Positions 1 to 7,088 of a DNA stretch of 9,638 nucleotides are shown here, piece after piece. Source of the stretch: Lachnospiraceae bacterium. GTDB taxonomy: Bacteria > Bacillota > Clostridia > Lachnospirales > Lachnospiraceae. The stretch lies in contig DOVG01000063.1 of the NCBI GenBank assembly GCA_003520205.1, forward strand, positions 1 to 9,638, in the 5' to 3' direction. The position numbers were made by a program, and so were the translations under genes. Within the stretch, counting starts at the first letter, position 1. Every line of letters begins with the position of its first letter. The notes below the pieces were generated by a model. The model did no database searches. It saw only the letters and a program-made list of their open reading frames with translations, and was not told where the DNA came from.

Positions 1-2
1 TT

Positions 3-764
3 AAAAAGGGAAGTGTTAAGCTTACGGTTAAGGGTTATAAGAATGGCAAGCTGAAAGCTAAAGGTACTATCAAGGTTACTATTTATGATAAGATGACTGA
101 AAATGTAACCCCTTCGGCAGAAACAGAAAAATACGATGCAGGACAGTACTCTATAAAAAAGGTTCATTCTGGTGAAGCAACATTCTATGATCCTGGGGCA
201 GGTGGAGCTGCAAATCTCGATGATTATGCAAAGGCACACAATCTATATACTGCTGCTATGAATAACGAAGACTACATGAATGGTCTGGCAGGAGCGTATA
301 TAGAGGTGACAGATAAGGATGGAGATCAGATAAAAGTCCTTATAACAGACAGACTTCCGGAAGGCAAAAAAGGAGATATAGATCTTACCAGAAAAGCATT
401 TAAAGTAATAGAACCTGAAGCAACCGGAAGAATGAAAATTACCTGGAAGATTATACCGCTTCCTACGGATGATCCGATTCAGTTTATGTGGAAGCCTTCA
501 AGCACTCAGTACTGGGGAGAGATTCAGGTCAGAAATGGCAGATATCCTATCAAGAAATTAGAATACCTTGATAAAGGTACTAATAAGTATGTAGAACTTC
601 CTCGTAAAGAATATAATTATTTTACAGCGAAGGAAGGATTCGGTGCTAAGGGACCTTATACATTCAGAGTTACAGATTTTTACGGGCATGTTCTTGTAGA
701 GAAAAATATAAATATCAATACAAAGGAAGAAGCAGTAAATGGAAGTGCCAACTTCCCTTACTAA
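3..764 (+). CDS. Secreted expansin (EXLX1-like, D1 + CBM63), 5'-truncated
   Basis: This is the C-terminal part of a bacterial expansin, a non-hydrolytic protein that loosens plant cell walls by disrupting cellulose-glucan contacts outside the cell. The frame is open to the left edge (about 30 codons before the first ATG at 93), so the ATG is probably internal and the signal peptide lies outside the window. The first 30 residues are Lys/Gly/Val/Thr-rich and look like the end of a beta-rich domain or linker. The D1 double-psi beta-barrel runs from about 150 to 460. It contains SGEATFYDPG, then ITDRLPEG with the Asp (348-350) matching the key Asp of Bacillus subtilis EXLX1, then DIDLTRKAF. The CBM63 cellulose-binding domain follows, with YWGEIQVRNGRYP (Y at 510, W at 513) and EYNYF (Y at 612) at the aromatic binding-face positions. 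It ends in NFPY, similar to the EXLX1 C-terminus (QFPE). A terminator follows, so this is the last gene of its unit. Confidence 0.9.
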   Translation, partial: KKGSVKLTVKGYKNGKLKAKGTIKVTIYDKMTENVTPSAETEKYDAGQYSIKKVHSGEATFYDPGAGGAANLDDYAKAHNLYTAAMNNEDYMNGLAGAYIEVTDKDGDQIKVLITDRLPEGKKGDIDLTRKAFKVIEPEATGRMKITWKIIPLPTDDPIQFMWKPSSTQYWGEIQVRNGRYPIKKLEYLDKGTNKYVELPRKEYNYFTAKEGFGAKGPYTFRVTDFYGHVLVEKNININTKEEAVNGSANFPY

Positions 765-783
765 ATTACCTTAGTGTGAAGAT

Positions 784-821
784 AAAAAATGGAAATTCGT
801 AAAAAGATTTCCATTTTTTTT
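784..821 (+). terminator. Rho-independent terminator after the expansin gene
   Basis: A perfect 13-bp inverted repeat (arms 784-796 and 807-819, core ATGGAAAT/ATTTCCAT) encloses a 10-nt loop. It ends in a run of eight T's continuing into a T-rich stretch. It starts 19 nt after the expansin stop codon. The A-tract on the 5' side could let it work in the reverse direction too, but no reverse-strand gene is seen. Confidence 0.9.
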
Positions 822-827
822 GTTTTG

Positions 828-860
828 TTAAAGATTTATTAAGAAATGGAATGTTAATAT
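828..860 (+). promoter_or_regulatory. Possible regulated promoter of the ABC operon (direct repeat plus -10-like box)
   Basis: Two hexamers, TTAAAG (828-833) and TTAAGA (839-844), lie in direct repeat with an 11-bp period. A -10-like TAATAT (855-860) follows 10 bp after the second copy. No good -35 box exists at normal spacing. OmpR/PhoB-family regulators typically bind direct repeats with about 11-bp spacing that replace the -35, so this could be the target of the regulator encoded at 7089. The region is AT-rich and the match short, so chance is quite possible. Confidence 0.3.
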
Positions 861-893
861 CCCTATGAAAGATGGAAATCATAGGGATTTTTT
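859..893 (+). terminator. Terminator-like hairpin or attenuator in front of the ABC operon
   Basis: A perfect 10-bp inverted repeat, ATCCCTATGA (859-868) and TCATAGGGAT (879-888), has a 10-nt loop and is followed directly by a T run to 893. It looks like an intrinsic terminator but sits only 23 nt before the ATG of the ABC ATPase. It could be a second stop for expansin transcripts, an attenuator for transcripts entering from upstream, or a DNA-level operator. If the -10-like box at 855-860 is real, transcription would start inside the 5' arm, which would favour an operator role. Confidence 0.55.
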
Positions 894-915
894 ATATGAG
901 AGGTAACGTGTAAAG

Positions 916-1686
916 ATGGAAAATGTATGTTTGAAAGCAACAGATCTATGTAAGACGTATATTGTGGATGGATATAGCAATAACGTTCTTCAGAATATTA
1001 ATCTATCCATAAAGGAAGGAGAGTTCGTATCCATCATGGGACCTAGTGGTTCCGGAAAATCGACACTGCTTTATACTATAAGTGGAATGGACACCATGAC
1101 AGCCGGTAACGTAATTTTTGATGGTGATGATATCTCGAAAATGACAGAAAAGCAGCTGACAAGGCTTCGACTTCTCAAGATGGGCTTTATATTTCAGCAG
1201 ATGTATATGATGAAAAAGTTATGCATCATGGATAATATTGTTCTTCCCGGATATCAGGCAAAGACGCTTTCCAGAGAAGAAGTAAATAAAAAGGCTGAGG
1301 AACTTATGAGAAGGCTGGGAATTATAGAAACTTCCAGGAGACAGATAACCGAGGTATCCGGCGGACAGCTTCAGCGTGCCTGTCTCGCTAGAGCGCTTAT
1401 TAACAGTCCCAAGGTGCTTTTTGCAGACGAACCTACAGGTGCTCTTAATTCAAAAGCGTCCATGGAGGTTCTGAGTGAACTGGTAAAAGCAAATGAAGCA
1501 GGAACAACAGTTCTTATGGTTACACACAGCGAGAAGGTAGCTGCATGTTCCGACAGGATTATATATCTCGTGGATGGTGACATTCAGGGAGAACTAAACT
1601 TAGGTAAGATGCCTGCAGGTCAGCGGGAAGAGCTGATAAAAAGAGAACGAAAACTTCACCAGTGGTTAGAAAGTCAAGGATGGTAA
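916..1686 (+). CDS. ABC transporter ATP-binding protein (MacB/LolD/BceA-type)
   Basis: This cytoplasmic ATPase powers the FtsX-type permease encoded just downstream. In the 256-residue product one sees Walker A GPSGSGKS (42-49), the Q-loop FQQ (93-95), the signature VSGGQ (147-151), Walker B VLFADEP with catalytic Glu172, the D-loop GALNSK, and the switch His204 in VTHS. Length and motif spacing fit the MacB/LolD/BceA group, which handles peptides, lipoproteins or antimicrobial compounds by mechanotransmission. About 35 residues beyond the usual core form a charged C-terminal tail. A GAGAGG ribosome site at 898-903 lies a rather long 12 nt before the ATG. The stop is 4 nt from the permease start, so the two are co-translated. 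The substrate cannot be read from the sequence. Confidence 0.92.
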   Translation: MENVCLKATDLCKTYIVDGYSNNVLQNINLSIKEGEFVSIMGPSGSGKSTLLYTISGMDTMTAGNVIFDGDDISKMTEKQLTRLRLLKMGFIFQQMYMMKKLCIMDNIVLPGYQAKTLSREEVNKKAEELMRRLGIIETSRRQITEVSGGQLQRACLARALINSPKVLFADEPTGALNSKASMEVLSELVKANEAGTTVLMVTHSEKVAACSDRIIYLVDGDIQGELNLGKMPAGQREELIKRERKLHQWLESQGW

Positions 1687-1690
1687 AAAG

Positions 1691-4150
1691 ATGTATCTAA
1701 GAATGCTTAAACGCGACATTAAGGATAAGGTCGCTCTAAATATAGTTCTATTTATTTTCATGATTATATCATCCACGTTACTTGTCATGAGTACAGGATT
1801 TATATATTCATTTATTTCAGGAATCAATAAAACTTATGAGAAATGTAATAGTTCAGATGTGATTTTTGCAGTAAACAGAAGCATTGATAATAACGAGAGA
1901 CAGCAGAAAAAAATATCGGAAGTACTATCAAAATATCCTGAAATCGGAGAAATCCTGATTTCAGATGTGATTGAGCGAAGTAGCGCAAGAGTAGAATTTG
2001 ATGGAGTAGACAGAAGAAATATTTCAGGACTTTACTATAGTACATTTGTCTTTTCGAAGGTAAGTCATGAACAAAATGTTCCATATAGCCTGAGTGATGA
2101 GACCTTTACACTGACTGATGGAACAGTTGCTATCCCACAGAGGATTGCAAATGAGACAAAATCAAAGCCTGGAGACAGTATCAGGATAACAACAGATGCA
2201 GGAAATATATATGAGCTTAAGGTGGCGTATATTTATAAGGATCCCAGCTCAAATATGCTCAACAGGCTTCTCTTCTCGGATTCGGACTTTGAAACTTTAA
2301 AGAATGAATTTTATGGATTAAGTGATTTCTATGAAATAAAACTGAAAAAACCATTTTCTTCTCTTGGCGAGCTGCAGAAGTGGGGATGGTCTATAAATGA
2401 CGAACTTCAGGCGTTATCACGATATGGTGAGATAGATGGATTTATAGCGGGGGCTACTTCTGCAAAAACCAATACAGCAACTGACGCTGCTCTTATATCA
2501 CTTATAATTAGTATATTCATGGTAATAATGGGGGTTTCTCTTATCCTTCTTATATTTATGGCCATCAGGTTTAGTCTCCGGGCTACTATCAAGAGAGAAG
2601 AAAAAGAGATTGGAACCATGAAAGCAATCGGAGTGGATTCGCTGTCTTATAAAACTCTTTTTATTGTGAAGTATATAGCATTTGCTGTATTTGGCGCGAT
2701 TCTTGGAAGTGTTTTCGGAATACCTCTATGCAGGTATATGATCAGCAAATTTATTATAAATACAATTAATCCGGGGACAGATATTCTGGTGATACTCAGT
2801 ATTATTTCAGGGGGCTCATTCATATTCCTTATGGTGGCATTTTCATTCATTGCACTCCGCAGGATGAAGAAGATATCAGTTATGGATACGATTCATGGGG
2901 AGAACAGGGGAGAGAGATTTAAAAGTCTGCCGGGAGTATTCTTACATAAGAGTAAGAAAATGTCCGTACCGTTTTTCCTTGCAATGGAAGATATAACAGG
3001 AAGACTTAAAAGATATATCAATCTTGTTATAAGTTATACACTCGGAATTACTATTCTTTTTACAATATTGCAGTTGAAAACAACGATAGTAAATGATCAG
3101 TTCCGCAGAACATATTGGAACACGGCTGACAGAGAACTTATGATCAGACCGGATGATAATATAAGAGATAAGCTTTCGGAACAGGAAGGCAGCTATCGTA
3201 ACGTATTTCTGTACTATGAGAAATATTTTAATGAAAATGGAATTCCTCTTAATATCCAGATTATGGACGAGCAGGAAGCATCAATCATCACTCCGGAGAA
3301 AAATCTGGGAATAATACTACACTTTGGAGATTATGATATAGATAAACTGACGATTGTAAAGGGTGGAAAAGCACCGAAGCTTTCTAATGAAGTTGTAGTG
3401 TCTCACTATATGGCTGATACTGAAGGAATAAAACTTGGAGACACCATTACACTTGAATATAAGGTGTATAAGGAGGATGGATTTCAGACCGAAACTGTCA
3501 GAAAGGATTATCTGGTTACTGCCTTTGTAGAAGCTTTCGGTTCAAATGGTCACGTATTCTTAAATGATCCGGATACTAATATTTTTTATGATGATTGGGA
3601 TGTATTCAATGAGGGACTGGACTGTCCGGACTCTGAATATGATACATATATAGAGAAGATGAGGTCTCTAAAACCTGAATACGAGATATGGGATAAAAAC
3701 CAGACTCTTGATTTTGATCTGGGAAGAGAATTTGGAACAATACTGGATTTGCTCTTTATAATAACATTAATTATTCTTTCTATAACTATTTTTGCAATGA
3801 CATTCCTGTATCAGAGTATCTTTATTCACGAAGAAGCCTCAGATATAGCTATGCTAAAAAGTCTTGGTGTAGGAAATGGCAGTATAAGGAAATGGCATTA
3901 TGATAGAATCCTGATACTTGTAGCTGTTTCCGGAGTTATGGCTTTGGTTATGTCATTTACCTTAGTTATATTTATCTTTGACAGAATAGGCAGGATAGCG
4001 CTGTTAGTCAAATCATTCAAGTTGCTGGCACCACCGGTATGGTCAATATTTAGTATTCCAATAGGACTTGCTCTTCTGGTAACAGTTGTTTTATTGATAT
4101 CATTTAAATCTATGGATTCTATAAAGATATGGAAGATAAGAAATGAATAG
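1691..4150 (+). CDS. ABC transporter permease with two FtsX domains (MacB-like, 819 aa)
   Basis: This is the membrane partner of the upstream ATPase. Hydrophobic segments at about 17-40, 268-293, 324-350, 366-390, 443-462, 683-706, 739-764 and 784-805 suggest eight membrane helices. Two extracellular domains of about 220 residues each (about 45-265 and 463-682) follow helices 1 and 5. Each FtsX core has the expected coupling stretch: EKEIGTMKAIGVDS (304-317) and SDIAMLKSLGVGN (717-729). This is a duplicated layout in a single chain, unlike MacB (four helices, dimer) and unlike the 10-helix BceB, which has one large loop and about 650 residues. An AAGGA ribosome site (1677-1681) lies inside the end of the ATPase gene. 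The family extracts or exports peptides, lipoproteins and amphipathic antibiotics; the actual substrate is unknown. Confidence 0.9.
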   Translation: MYLRMLKRDIKDKVALNIVLFIFMIISSTLLVMSTGFIYSFISGINKTYEKCNSSDVIFAVNRSIDNNERQQKKISEVLSKYPEIGEILISDVIERSSARVEFDGVDRRNISGLYYSTFVFSKVSHEQNVPYSLSDETFTLTDGTVAIPQRIANETKSKPGDSIRITTDAGNIYELKVAYIYKDPSSNMLNRLLFSDSDFETLKNEFYGLSDFYEIKLKKPFSSLGELQKWGWSINDELQALSRYGEIDGFIAGATSAKTNTATDAALISLIISIFMVIMGVSLILLIFMAIRFSLRATIKREEKEIGTMKAIGVDSLSYKTLFIVKYIAFAVFGAILGSVFGIPLCRYMISKFIINTINPGTDILVILSIISGGSFIFLMVAFSFIALRRMKKISVMDTIHGENRGERFKSLPGVFLHKSKKMSVPFFLAMEDITGRLKRYINLVISYTLGITILFTILQLKTTIVNDQFRRTYWNTADRELMIRPDDNIRDKLSEQEGSYRNVFLYYEKYFNENGIPLNIQIMDEQEASIITPEKNLGIILHFGDYDIDKLTIVKGGKAPKLSNEVVVSHYMADTEGIKLGDTITLEYKVYKEDGFQTETVRKDYLVTAFVEAFGSNGHVFLNDPDTNIFYDDWDVFNEGLDCPDSEYDTYIEKMRSLKPEYEIWDKNQTLDFDLGREFGTILDLLFIITLIILSITIFAMTFLYQSIFIHEEASDIAMLKSLGVGNGSIRKWHYDRILILVAVSGVMALVMSFTLVIFIFDRIGRIALLVKSFKLLAPPVWSIFSIPIGLALLVTVVLLISFKSMDSIKIWKIRNE

Positions 4151-4160
4151 AGGATATAAA

Positions 4161-5543
4161 ATGAGTAAGAAAAAAAATATATTTGCTGGAATAATCTCAC
4201 TTGCAACCCTCATATCCATGAGCGGTTGTGGAGAGATGGCAAAGATTACTACAGATGGAATGACCAGGGTAGGGTCATACAATGTGGAACAGGAAGTGAA
4301 CTATACTGATGACAGTGAGGAAGATGTACTTCAGGCGGAGTTTTCATCTGATGATGGTTTATGCACGATAAAGAAATATAAAACATATTATGATGTAACT
4401 CTTGATTATGAAAAGGGAACGCCGGCTTCGGTGGGAGCTGCTTATGCAAGTACTCTTCTTGAGGCGAGGCCTGATTACGCAAAAAGCATGGAACCATATT
4501 TATATGAAAATATCAAGTCTGCCTTTGGCGGAAGAGATATAAACTATGAGTCGCTTGAAAAAAGGATTCTTACACTTGAGTCCGCTATTCCGGACGAATA
4601 CAGGGAAGAGATTGAAAGCTTTGCTAATACTCTTTCAGAGGAAGAAGGCTACTCTGAAAATGGAAAACTCAGCTATATTGAGATACTTACACTTGAGATG
4701 ATACCTGATGCACTTCGTCCTACTGCCTGCAGCGCATTGTCTCTGGATGGAAGCAGGACAGTAAGTGGCGAGAGACTGACGCTCCGCAATCTGGAGTGGA
4801 ATCTGGGAAGCGCAGCACAAATGACAGAGATTCATGCTGTCACACATATGAAGAAAGCGGAAAAGTCCATGACTGTTATAAGTATGCTTGGACTGCTGGA
4901 TATTATAACTGCTGTAAATGATGATGGTGTTATGATCGCAATACTTGATGTGGGCTCCAAGAACAATATGGAATATGTATATGAAGGTAAGAAATGCTAC
5001 ACATATGAGATAAGATATGCGCTTGAAGAATTCGATAATGCACGTGATGCCGGAGAATTTCTGGTCGAAGAGAGCGGAGACTTTACATGGTGCAATAATC
5101 TGTTATGTACTGACAGTAAGGATGCTCTATGCTGTGAGAATGTAACAAGTGAAGTGGCTTCTGCATGCAGAGCACATTCTGTACTTCGTGGTACTGATAC
5201 GGAGCTTATGGAAGGACTTAAATGGGACACACCTGATGCTTTATGCATAGTCAATTCATTTGCAACTAAAGATAACCAGGATGGCTTTACAGAGCTTTCT
5301 AATATATCAAGGTTCGAAAAGTACAATAAATGGGTCAGTGAGAAGGATAAGTTTTCTGTGGCAGATATGAAAGGTATTATGGCACATGAAGTAGTAAATC
5401 AGTACGAAGTAATAAATGTCCATAATAGCGGAACAGTTCATACCGTTATAGTGGATTATGCAACAGGAGATATCCATGTGGCTTTCACGACCGGAGAATG
5501 TGCGGATGATATTCCAACATATCTGAAGGTAGGTTCATATTAA
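4161..5543 (+). CDS. Surface lipoprotein with C45-family Ntn-hydrolase (acyltransferase-like) domain
   Basis: The product is predicted to be a lipid-anchored enzyme outside the membrane. From the start used here (460 aa), residues 1-23 are a lipoprotein signal: MSKKKN, a hydrophobic core, then the lipobox MSGC with Cys23. The rest fits family C45 (acyl-CoA:isopenicillin N acyltransferase-like), whose members self-cleave before a Cys and then hydrolyse or transfer acyl/amide groups. KGTPASVGAAYASTL (about 85-99) matches the family's N-terminal GTP.E.G..hG region. TACSALSLDG supplies the candidate nucleophile Cys190 (codon 4728-4730), RNLEWN follows at +19 to +24, and NNLLCTDS (about 312-319) supplies the conserved Asn and Asp. 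The usual Asp of RN(L/W)D is Glu212 here. The start at 4161 is preferred over ATG 4143, which overlaps the permease end, because AGAGGA (4149-4154) is well placed and the signal peptide is then canonical. The tight link to the ABC genes suggests a shared substrate. Family confidence is moderate to good; substrate unknown. Confidence 0.78.
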   Translation: MSKKKNIFAGIISLATLISMSGCGEMAKITTDGMTRVGSYNVEQEVNYTDDSEEDVLQAEFSSDDGLCTIKKYKTYYDVTLDYEKGTPASVGAAYASTLLEARPDYAKSMEPYLYENIKSAFGGRDINYESLEKRILTLESAIPDEYREEIESFANTLSEEEGYSENGKLSYIEILTLEMIPDALRPTACSALSLDGSRTVSGERLTLRNLEWNLGSAAQMTEIHAVTHMKKAEKSMTVISMLGLLDIITAVNDDGVMIAILDVGSKNNMEYVYEGKKCYTYEIRYALEEFDNARDAGEFLVEESGDFTWCNNLLCTDSKDALCCENVTSEVASACRAHSVLRGTDTELMEGLKWDTPDALCIVNSFATKDNQDGFTELSNISRFEKYNKWVSEKDKFSVADMKGIMAHEVVNQYEVINVHNSGTVHTVIVDYATGDIHVAFTTGECADDIPTYLKVGSY

Positions 5544-5613
5544 AATGCGTGGACGGTAAATATAGCAGGACCATTTTTCTTGTTGAATCTGATATATATA
5601 GGTGCTAAAATTT

Positions 5614-5622
5614 TGATATAAT
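5614..5622 (+). promoter_or_regulatory. Extended -10 promoter for the diguanylate cyclase/two-component operon
   Basis: TGATATAAT is a perfect extended -10 (TGn plus consensus TATAAT at 5617-5622). No -35 box lies 16-18 bp upstream, which is normal for extended -10 promoters. The expected start site near 5628-5631 gives a leader of about 30 nt. It separates expression of 5661-9124 from the transporter unit, although read-through is possible because no strong terminator follows 5543. Confidence 0.65.
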
Positions 5623-5636
5623 TATGGGGTAGATTT

Positions 5637-5655
5637 TCCTTTTTACAGGAGGGGG
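5637..5655 (+). promoter_or_regulatory. Strong ribosome binding site, possibly partly masked by a small hairpin
   Basis: AGGAGGGGG (5647-5655) sits 8 nt (measured from AGGAGG) before the ATG at 5661 and fixes that start. The preceding TCCT (5637-5640), within a pyrimidine tract, can pair with AGGA (5647-5650) across a 6-nt loop. The pairing is only 4 bp, so any effect on translation is likely small. Confidence 0.6.
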
Positions 5656-5660
5656 TTCAT

Positions 5661-7073
5661 ATGGATTTTCAAAGCTATGTTGATGGTTTTGGGACAATGA
5701 CCTGTGTTGTATCAGTTGAGAATCTGGGAAATGGAAGATATGGGGATATTCGCATAGTAGCAGGTAATAAGATGTATATAGATTCTATAGAGAATCCTGC
5801 ACCCGGAGCAGAACTGTTGGTACAGAAATTTGTCCCGAACTCTTTATATACGGATTATCTTACCAGAGATCTTAATTTTGAAGAATACTGCTATAAAGCA
5901 GCCGTTGGGAAGAAATGCCTTCATTCCTATGCAAGACCTGAAAGAATGCCGGGAATATGGTTTAACATGACATTTCTTCCGGTAGGATATGAAGAAGGTA
6001 AACTATGTTATTGTACCTATACAATGGAGATTAATTTTGAAGCGGATTCCGAGAATCTGAAGTCATCTGTATCAGCTGATGTCGCAGGAATGGTTATTGG
6101 GACATGTATCAAACTTAGAAGCGCAAAGGATTTTAAAGTCTCTATAGGTGAGGTAATAGCAGATATAAGAGAAATGTGTAAAGCAGAGCATTGCTGTATA
6201 CTTCTGATGGATCATTATGAGAGAAAATGTTCTGTACTTTGTGAGGCATTCAGAGAAGGATCAAAGCTTCTTCCCATGGAGACATATCTGGATGAGGGCT
6301 TCTATGATATAGCTGATTCGTGGAAAGATGTTATAGCAGGAAGTAACTGCATTATCGCTGAAAATGAACAGGATATGGAAGTTGTAAAGGAAAGAAATCC
6401 TATCTGGTATGATTCACTTACTGGTGCAGGTGGAAAGACGATTATATTATTTCCACTTAAGTTCAGAGATGAACTTCTGGGTTATATCTGGGCGATTAAC
6501 TTTAATGCTGATGATGCTTCAAAGATTAAGCAGACTCTGGAAACTACAACATTTATTCTTAGTTCAGAGATATATAACAGTCTGCTTCTCGAACGACTGA
6601 AGGTACTTAGTTCCAAGGATATGCTTACCGGAGTAATGAATAGAAATGAGATGAATAATTACGTTGATAAGCTGAGTAATTCCAAGACTAAGAGTGATAC
6701 TTCCGTAGGAGTTATATTTGCAGACCTGAACGGTCTTAAACGTATAAATGATATGTATGGACATCCTGCAGGCGATAAGTTGCTGAAGGATGCCGCAAGG
6801 GTCATGGAAGACGTTTTTGATGAAACAGAAATTTTCAGAGCCGGTGGTGATGAGTTTACTATTATCTGTACAGGAATAACAGAGGAAGAACTGGGAAGAC
6901 GTGTTGATATGATCAGAAATACTTCTGAGAAGTATCAAAATGTTATATTTGCTATTGGAAGCTGTTATGAAGATAGTCAGACGGAAGTAAGAACAGCGCT
7001 TAGAATAGCAGACGAAAGAATGTACGAAGATAAGAAGCTTTATTATAGAATGCATCCTGAGATGAAAAGATAA
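5661..7073 (+). CDS. Diguanylate cyclase with PAS-like and GAF sensor domains
   Basis: This cytosolic enzyme should make cyclic di-GMP from two GTP. The 470-residue product has no membrane helix. Residues 1-130 form a PAS-like region of the kind found in Lachnospiraceae GGDEF proteins, and about 155-305 read as a GAF domain. The GGDEF domain spans about 312-465, with the metal site FADLN (Asp355), the substrate stretch LKRINDMYGHPAGD (359-372) and an intact AGGDEF (394-399), so catalysis is expected. The inhibitory RxxD site that should precede it is replaced by Phe386 and Thr389, so product inhibition through that site is absent. Cysteines are frequent in the GAF region (173, 178, 179, 190, 194). 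It is followed after 15 nt by the response regulator gene and shares the promoter at 5614. The GAF/PAS ligand is unknown. Confidence 0.9.
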   Translation: MDFQSYVDGFGTMTCVVSVENLGNGRYGDIRIVAGNKMYIDSIENPAPGAELLVQKFVPNSLYTDYLTRDLNFEEYCYKAAVGKKCLHSYARPERMPGIWFNMTFLPVGYEEGKLCYCTYTMEINFEADSENLKSSVSADVAGMVIGTCIKLRSAKDFKVSIGEVIADIREMCKAEHCCILLMDHYERKCSVLCEAFREGSKLLPMETYLDEGFYDIADSWKDVIAGSNCIIAENEQDMEVVKERNPIWYDSLTGAGGKTIILFPLKFRDELLGYIWAINFNADDASKIKQTLETTTFILSSEIYNSLLLERLKVLSSKDMLTGVMNRNEMNNYVDKLSNSKTKSDTSVGVIFADLNGLKRINDMYGHPAGDKLLKDAARVMEDVFDETEIFRAGGDEFTIICTGITEEELGRRVDMIRNTSEKYQNVIFAIGSCYEDSQTEVRTALRIADERMYEDKKLYYRMHPEMKR

Positions 7074-7088
7074 AATGAGGATAATAAA

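Noticed and set aside
896..913. Five-codon mini-ORF (MRGNV) just before the ABC ATPase
   Set aside because: The ATG arises within the AT-rich leader and its second codon overlaps the purine-rich ribosome site. It is too short and has no regulatory codon pattern, so a leader-peptide role is not supported.
4143..4160. Alternative upstream ATG at 4143 for the C45 lipoprotein
   Set aside because: It overlaps the permease end by 8 nt and adds MNRGYK before a canonical lipoprotein signal. AGAGGA at 4149-4154 is well spaced for ATG 4161, so the later start is preferred, though the first cannot be excluded.
3898..4282. Long reverse-strand open frames opposite the permease, C45, cyclase, regulator and kinase genes
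   Set aside because: They lack ribosome sites and recognisable domains and lie opposite genes with clear motifs; they are antisense shadows.
5542..5580. Possible terminator after the C45 gene (AAAATG at 5542-5547 facing CATTTT at 5572-5577, then T-rich)
   Set aside because: Only a 6-bp AT-rich outer stem forms and the inner part pairs poorly, so it is too weak to call.
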